The position numbers were made by a program, and so were the translations under genes. From the NCBI GenBank assembly GCA_028752905.1, contig JAQNBH010000004.1, positions 34,567,392 to 34,631,391 of the forward strand: a DNA stretch of 64,000 bases, given 5' to 3'. The notes below the pieces were generated by a model. The model worked only from the letters and a program-made list of their open reading frames with translations. It was not told where the DNA came from and searched no databases. Below are positions 54,201 to 63,200 of this stretch, piece after piece; positions within the stretch are counted from its first letter, which is position 1, and each line of letters opens with the position of its first letter. The DNA comes from Cladorhizidae sp. MBARI D1340-BT2. Lineage: Eukaryota > Porifera > Demospongiae > Poecilosclerida > Cladorhizidae.

Positions 54201-57200
54201 AAATGCTTATTAAAATACCCCACGCACCCCTCATACAGTATGTGCTGGTGGCCAAGGAGACACAGAAACCACCGACCTCCCACAGGCTAGCACACAATAA
54301 GTCGTCCTACAATGGGCCATCTTGAATTCTTACTTGCAGGAAGGCTTGAGCAGCAAACGCAGTGTCCCAGAGCTGAGAGCCGTTGGTTCCCTTGACACAC
54401 AGCACACACGAACATACACATGATGAGGTGAACTTTAACCCTGTATCTAGCGCTTGCCTGCATCTTCATCCCATCCACGCCCATCCTAAACAAGACAAAC
54501 AGGAAATATGCACCAGGTTAACCCTAGTTAGCACCATGATCAGAGTGCATTAACCTTGTGGTAGCAGATAATCAGAGTGTATTAGTGCATTAGCATTAAC
54601 CCTCTATCAGCATAATGATCATGTGCATTTTATGTTAATAGATTTGATGATGCTGGAGGACCAGCTTCTATTTGGCTTCTTGTTCTCCATCTCCCTCACA
54701 ACTCATAAATATATACTGTGTGTAATAATAGATTCAGCATTGTGAAGAAGGGCATATGTTAGCCATATTTATATACATTGTGGTACGTGGTTGCAATGAG
54801 TGAGGTAGAGAACATGTCAACACTAAAATCCAATACATGTAATATAGCAAATATTATGTTGTGGACACTGTTATAGTGACAGTATATGCTTCCTCTTTTT
54901 ATAGTACCTTACCTACTTATAGTGACAGTAACATGCTTCCTCTGTCTATAATACCTTAGCTACATGTATTTATAGTGACAGTAATATGCTTCCTCTGTCT
55001 ATAATACTTAGCTACATGTATTTATAGTGACAGTAATATGCTTCCTCTGTCTATAATACTTAGCTATTTATAGTGACAGTAATATCCTTCCTCTGTCTAT
55101 AGTACCTTAGCTACTTATAGTGACAGTAATATGCTTCCTCTGTCTATAGTACCTTAGCTACTTATAGTGACAGTAATATGCTTCCTCTGTCTATAATACC
55201 TTAGCTACATGTATTTATAGTGACAGTAATATGCTTCCTCTGTCTATAATACTTAGCTATTTATAGTGACAGTAATATCCTTCCTCTGTCTATAATACCT
55301 TAGCTACTTATAGTGACAGTAATATGCTTCCTCTGTCTATAATGCCTTAGCTACTTATAGTGAGAGTAATATGCGTCCTCTGTCTATAATACCTTAGCTA
55401 CTTATAGTGACAGTAATATGCTTCCTCTGTCTCTAGTACCAGCTACTTATAGTGACAGTAATATGCTTCCTCTGTCTATAGTACCTTAGCTACTTATAGT
55501 GACAGTAATATGCTTCCTCTGTCTATAATACTTTAGCTACTTATAGTGGCAGTATATGCTTCCTCCGTCTATAATACCTTAGCTACTTATAGTGACAGTA
55601 ATATGCTTCCTCTGTCTATAGTACCTTAGCTACTTATAGTGACAGTATATGCTTCCTCTGTCTATAATACCTTAGCTACTTATAGTGACAGTAATATGCT
55701 TCCTCTGTCTATAGTACCTTAGCTACTTCCTGTGTTTGTATGCTATCAAACAACAATAGCAAATGATTGCAGCATATGCAAAGACGAGTGTGCTCTAATA
55801 TTCTTACGATTAAATTCATACTTTCTGGACATCGTCCTGTCACAAAAATTCGACCACATTGTGTATCGACAATAGAGTTCCCCCATAGTATCTGGTTGCT
55901 AGGGACTTTTTAGTGAATTCCTGACTTGGTACGGATGTTGAACTGAAGCTGGTTAACTTAAACTTGCTCAGCAATACGCCGGTGATGGCGAGAGGGTTAA
56001 CGTACCACACCTACAGCCACACCCAATTGCCTGTATGGTAGACCTTCGCACAACCGAACCTTGTTTATCTGAATACTCGGTTTACCCAAACTCGGTAAAA
56101 TAGTCAAACGTGGTAATGATCGATGACAGGGGAAATTAGTTGGGTGGGGCGGGCTTGAAATTTGCACGTGAAAGACGAATCAGCTCCCCAGGGGCAGCAA
56201 AAGGACGAGTGTAATTTTGTCCTGTGAGTCGTAGTTAGCTATATATCTTATGCAAGAAATTTGAAGAAACCTCTGGAACTGAGAGTAAGGCATCGGAAAG
56301 ACAATGGAGATCGGAAAGAACGAAGCCAAACTTCACTAGTTTGCAAGCACCCTTGATAATCTTGCTAAAGGTGACTCTCGGAAGTGCTCTATATCTCTGG
56401 TTCATTCAGAGAAGGGAGGAAGGCACTGCAGTCACTGGACCGTTGCTAAGAGATAAGGCAGTGGATTTCCATGAAAAGTTGCATGAACGAGTATCAGAAG
56501 CACTGCCATTTTCTGGCAGTGCAGGCTGATGCGACAGAACACCAAGTCATGCAAGCTGAATCCTCTCAGATATATGACTGATGGTCCTTAAAGGAGTGGG
56601 ACCTCTGGCATGCACGAAGAGGCATGATAACCTGAAGCAAGCAACTTATTTTAAATAGTAGTATATTTACAGAACCTGTTGTGATCAACAATTGCTTATA
56701 CACAATATTACATAATTGTAAATTAAATGTCGTGTGTATGTGTGCAAGACAGCAACGCCGCATCCTAAGGACACAGAAGCTTCTCGCAGGACCATGGAGT
56801 AAGCTACTCGCATCCCAAGGCACTGCAAATAGAAACCATATCGGCAATTGTCAAACGCCACGATCGAGCATTTCATTAGCTTTTAATAATATTTGGGCTA
56901 TTTGCATATCCGAACTATGGTGGTCCCACTGTGTTGGGATATGTGAGGGTCTACTCATCTGTTGTAATTATATATTTGGTGCCGTGGTCCATGGAAAACC
57001 TGGAAGCTATGGAGGTCACTGGTATTGCCCACCTAATCCAAGCCTCAGTCCTTACAACAACAAAAATGACTATTTTACTATCAAGAAACCAGAATGTACT
57101 CATGCAGACCACACTGAGGAAAACTACCCTTTACCATTTAAAATCATGTACACCAAGCACTTCCATACCGACTCTAAAACGTGTCAATAAATATTGGTGT

Positions 57201-60200
57201 ACAAATATTCTCCAGATCCCCACCTCAACAGAGACCACCAAAGCATAACCAAGGGAGCAAGGGCCAATACGGCTACTGGTACCTCAACAGAGACCACCAA
57301 AGATTAACCAAGGGAGCAAGGGCCTGCCAAAAAAACTCAGATGACTTGCCTGGCCTGCCCCGCATCTGTGAGGACCCAATCAAAGATGATGAGGAAGCTA
57401 CGCAACATGATTGTATGTACTACCTGCGAGTCTTACAATGCACTGGCCTGAGCAGGTCTGCTTTTGCATACTATCAAAGAAAAAAGAGGACTCCGTCTTC
57501 CTGCCTTGTCAACTCTAGTGTTAAGATAGCTACTACTCTAAAGAAATCACTCTCTATTCTGAGAGAAACAAAGTGGACTCCATCGTGAGGCCAAAGCTGC
57601 ACCAACTTCAGCACCAGCTCCAGCACCAGCACACCAGCACTAACTCCAGCACCAGCACACCAGCACTAGCACACCAGCACTAACTCCAGCACCAGCACAC
57701 CAGCACTAACTCCAGCACCAGCACACCAGCACTAACTCCAGCACCAGCACACTAGCACTAACACAGCACTAGCACACCAGCACTAACTCCAGCACCAGCA
57801 CACCAGCACTAACTCCAGTTACCAGCACACCAGCACTAACTCCAGCACCAGCTCCAGCACCAGCACACCAGCACTAACTCCAGCACCAGCACACCAGCAC
57901 TAGCACACCAGCACCAGCACACCAGCACCAGCACACCAGCACTAGCACACCAGCACACCAGCACTAACTCCAGCACCAACACACCAGCATCAGCACACCA
58001 GAACACCAGCACTAACTCCAGCACCAGCACACCAGCACCAACTCCAGCACCATCACAGCACCGGCACCAGCCCCAGGGCAAACCCTATTAACCAGCTGCT
58101 AGTGTTCTCAACACTACCAAGAGCAACTCCAAGAAAAGTCCAGCAAAGGATATCCCAACCAAAGATCGAAAGAGTAGGACTTTAGACATGTGCTGATCTT
58201 TAGAATAGAAGCACATCCCAGAGGAACTTTTAGGCAGTCTCGTGATAAGAAGAGTCTTGCAGCTGCGATGTCAGCCCCCTCCAGTATCAATGAGAGCATG
58301 TCAGATCAATGGACGTGTATTCAAGATGTTTTTAATGTCGGGAAATTACAGCAAATAATTTGATAGACCTAGCTAGACTGGTCAAGTTTGTCTGGTGCCG
58401 CAGATGCTGTGGATGCTGCAGACGTTGCAGATGTTGCAGGTGTTGCAGGTGAGGTAATGCTTGACTTGACTTTGCAGTCATAGCCAGGAACAACATCACA
58501 CAGGTAGAGTCGAGTGATCTACCTAGAGCTTTGACAGTGTTCTGCACCTGACACTAACACTTGTGCCACTTTATGGAGCCCATACCTGACCTTGAGCATA
58601 CCACGTGTCTACGTCCCTGGTAGAAATCCCAGTTCTCTCGAGGAGTGCCGCAGGGAAGGATCCTTGCACCAATGATCTTTCTTATATAAATCCATGACCT
58701 CCTCTCTCCTCTCTCCTCAATTCTTTCTCGTCTGTAACGTTGTTTGCTGACGGTGCAAAATGTCCATAAAATCCTAATTGGCTAGTTCACACCTTCAACA
58801 AAATCTGAAGAACAGCGACAAAAATGGAACTTGCCTTTCTGTTTTAAATGAGATTCAACTCATCACTTTCTCGCCCACTTCCCCACACGCTGACTCCTCA
58901 GAATAACCTTCTCAATAATCAACTTGAAATTATATTCTCTCGACGTTTCGACTAGATGCTCTAGCCTTCATCAGGAGTAATGAAGGCTAGAGCATCGAAC
59001 GTCGAGAGAATACAATTTCAAGTTGATTATTGAGAAGGTTCTTGTATTGTTATTATGTCAACTGAGTGTTTACTCCTATACCTGATTCAAAGACATGTAA
59101 ACATCACTTTCGGGCGTCGAAAATATTCATCCTGTATATATATTCCATATATTAGGAAGATATAACTCTAAAATTGTTCATGAGAACATTCTGCCAAATT
59201 TTCATTGTTTAAGTTGCCCATCGGAAAGTTGCCCATCGGAAAAGGGGGAAAAAGTGCCAAGAAAAAATAATGTACGAGAAAACTTGACCAACATCACACT
59301 TTCCTCGAGAAGTACGAGGCTGAAGAGATAGACGAGTTTGAAAGAACGTGTTGTGTATGTGACTATCGTGTCTACTAGACGTACCACATCTGGTGGCAGC
59401 CATCGGAGAACAGCTACCGTGTGAGAGACTGACAATATTAATGATGCGTACACAGCAGATGCCAACAAAGACAGCGTTATAATTGGGCGTCTGCCAAGAA
59501 AAGTTTCCAGTGGTACGTGTGTTATGTGCCAGCCTGAAGAGAACTGCAACTTGAGGTTGTCTTTCCTTTATAAATAACTTGTAGAAAATCGCCAGCAATA
59601 CTTAGCATAAAAAAGAGCAGTGATTTGCCTTTTGTCGTCCAGGCCCACTAATTCGACTCCCTTCACACCTCCCTGATCCAACGTCCAGGATGATGATGGT
59701 CTCCCAGTTTGATCACAGTTCAATATGAGATCAGTGGAATATCCTCCATTATTACTGCCACTGCCTCTAAAAATTACTTCTTTAATTTAGAAGTTAGCCA
59801 GTGAATGTTTACTCTTTGCTATTGTGGCCTTAGGCTGGACAGCATCCATCCTGTTCAGCTATGAATATGCCCTGTCTCTATTTAGCAAAACAGGACCCCA
59901 TACTCTTCCAACATCTATCCTGTCCAGCTATGAATGTGCCCTGTCTCTATTTAGCAAAACAGGCCCCCATACTCTGCCAACATGCTCCTGTTGCAGAAGA
60001 GTAACACGCCTCGAGCAGCAGCTCCCACAACTATTCTAGCATAAATTCCTCTGCCACCTTCTCTCACCTTCCTGACGTAGAGATGCACATACTTGTCCAT
60101 CCAACCATCACTTCTTTTTACATTGCGTAGCTCCGTATGCGGACATCTATTTCTGCTGCGTTGGGTTTTTATCTGTTAGTTTAGCGTATATGGAATGCAT

Positions 60201-63200
60201 TGCATCGTACGCAACACAACTGGCAGGGGTTTGGGGCTTGTTCTATATACTGTACATATACTGTACATGCAGATGGTCCTTGAGCATGAAATTGACCCCC
60301 TCCATCTTTGAAGGTTGGAGGGCATTTGATATTTTAAAAGGAGGGTCAAACTAATATAGGGAGTATACTATTGTCTTTTCGCACCCTAGTCCTAGCTCCT
60401 GTGGTCTAGCCCTAGCTCTCATGGTCTAGCCCTATCTCTCATGGTCTAGCCCTAGCTGCTCTGGTCTAGCCCTAGCCCTAGCTATAGTCTAGCCCTAGCT
60501 GCTATGGTCTAGCCCTAGCTCCTATGGTCTAGCCCTAGCCCTAGCTCCTATGGTCGAGGGCATGGCCACGAAATCCTGACATTTGAGGCTCGAAACAAAT
60601 CAAATAAAAAGGCCAAAAAAGTTAATGCAAGTGATAGTAGACTCTTTAGGGCTTCAGAAAAAGTTAAAATTATGTCAATATCATTATCCACGTCCTCGCA
60701 CCATTGCTTTGAATATGACCAAACTTTTCAATAGCGTTTTTGGAAAAAAATCGTGCAACTTTGCAATTGTCAAATTTCCGTATGAATACAGTTATGGTAC
60801 ATCTCATGATATTTCTGCATAGAATTTTCAGCTTAGTTTCATGATTTTCTAAAAAAATTTACCCCCAGACCCCCTGTAGTGGGCCCTGTGTTGATTAAAA
60901 AATCAGTTTGTCCTGTAACGTGCGTTACGCAAAACATCAAAAAGTTCTCACCATCTCCAAAATATAATCCCACTTCAAAGTGCGTAACATGCGTTACATT
61001 GACATTTTGTAACATGCGTTACATTGATACTACAGAGAAGTCGCATGCTGCCATCAAAGGATTCACAGTCTCCTTTGTCTCCTAAGCTTCAAAGGCTCTT
61101 TGAACTAATCAGCCAATCAGCTGGCCAGTTGACAGCACACGTGCATTATCTGACTTCTTTTACCTCTACCAAGATTTCAACTTCAAGATTTCCTACACTG
61201 AGTTTTGGTCGTCAAAATGAACAGGTACTATCAAATTTGTTATTGAGAATTTTGTGCTTAGTTGATAGTCATCTAGTAGGGAATTGATTGCTCTACCAAT
61301 TGATTGATTTCAGGTCATCACCAGCTAAGAAAGCTGTTTCCAATGCAACGTTTGCTGCAGCTGCAGCGTCAATGCCCTCAGTAAGTGTGATTAACGTTGC
61401 TGAGGATGAGATCAAACTGCATAACAGCCAGATGGTATTGGATGATGTATTTTGGGCAGCAATACCGGCTGTGAATGGCATTCGTGAGATGCATTGCATC
61501 AAAAACACCAACGGTGAGGTGACACTCACTAAGGATTTTGCGGTAGAGGAGGACAATGATGAGGATGAGCAGGATAAGGATGATGAGGTGGAAGTAGGGT
61601 CAGAGAATTTTGTGATAGCAAACTTCAAAACTGGGTAGTTTCTTGCTGCAGTGTATGACAGGAAATCATATATCGGAAAAGTTCTGAGTGCCACAGATAG
61701 TCACGTTCTGCTGTCTTTTATGAATTTCAAGTGATGGAACTGGCCACGGAAGCCAAATTGCCTTCCCATCTCTCGGGAGGATAACATAGCCCGTGTGAAT
61801 CCCCCAGCCCCCATAAGTAATTCCAGCAGATTCTTTGTACTGAGTGACAGTGATGAAAATATTATGACCCAAGGGTTGGTTGGATGGAAACAAATCAATT
61901 GACTGCCCAAATCAGCCCCCCCCCCCCCCCCCCTCCCCACTCGATTTATTTACATGTTACATGTATGTAGATAAAGTGTTTACAAACTGATGAATGTAAT
62001 GTGAAATAATTTACTTCTGCAAATAAAATGTTTAAACAATTTCTCTGCTACATGCAAGCTTCTCAGTAATACCAATTGTGTGCGTATCGTGTGTTATGTA
62101 ACATGCGTTATGGTACACTTTCTTATGATGGCTACGCAGTGGGGACATGGGTATTGATAGAACCATGAAATTTTGGTTAATGATGGTCAACATAATCATA
62201 TCGAACATTTGTAAAAATTGGGAAATTTCCATGATCAGTTTTAATAGAATATTGTATCAAAGTTTTGTTGGGAGAAATTGGCATCAGGATTTCGTAACAT
62301 GCATAACGGGCACTATTTACCCCCTAGCTCCCAAAATATTTAATATTTCTCCATGAAATTTGATGGATAGCTAAAGCTATGTTCCTTCTTGATTATAAAC
62401 CTTTACCAGGTTCATATGTTGATATATGTCCAAGTAATGTGCATATAAAGTGTGTGACACGTAACGTGCGTTACGCTGGCCAAGCCCTCTAGCCCTAGCC
62501 CTAGCTCCTATAGTCTAGCCCTAGCTCCTGTGGTCTATCCCTAGCCCTAGCTCCTGTGGTCTAGCCCTAGATCCTGTGGTCTAGCCCTAGCCCTAGCTCC
62601 TATGGTCTAGCCCTAGCTCCTGTGGCCTAGCCCTAGCTCCTGTGGTCTAGCCCTAGCTCCTGTGGTCTAGCCCTAGCTCCTATGGTCTAGCCCTAGCTCC
62701 TGAGCTCCTGTGGTCTAGCCCTAGCTCCTATGGTCTAGCCCTAGCTCCTGTGGTCTAGCCCTAGCTCCTATGGTCTAGCCCTAGCTCTGGTCTAGCCCTA
62801 GCTCCTGTGGTCTAGCCCTAGCTCTGGTCTAGCCCTAGCTCCTGTGGTCTAGCCCTAGCTCCTGTGGTCTAGCCCTAGCTCCTGTGGTCTAGCCCTAGCT
62901 CTTATGGTCTAGCCCTAGCTCTGGTCTAGCCCTAGCTCCTGTGGTCTAGCCCTAGCTCTGGTCTAGCCCTAGCTCCTTGTGGTCTAGCCCTAGCTCCTGT
63001 GGTCTAGCCCTAGCTCCTGTGGTCTAGCCCTAGCTCCTGTGGTCTAGCCCTAGCTCTGGTCTAGCCCTAGCTCTGGTCTAGCCCTAGCTCCTGTGGTCTA
63101 GCCCTAGCTCCTGTGGTCTAGCCCTAGCTCCTATGGTCTAGCCCTAGCTCTGGTCTAGCCCTAGCTCCTGTGGTCTAGCCCTAGCTCCTGTGGTCTAGCC

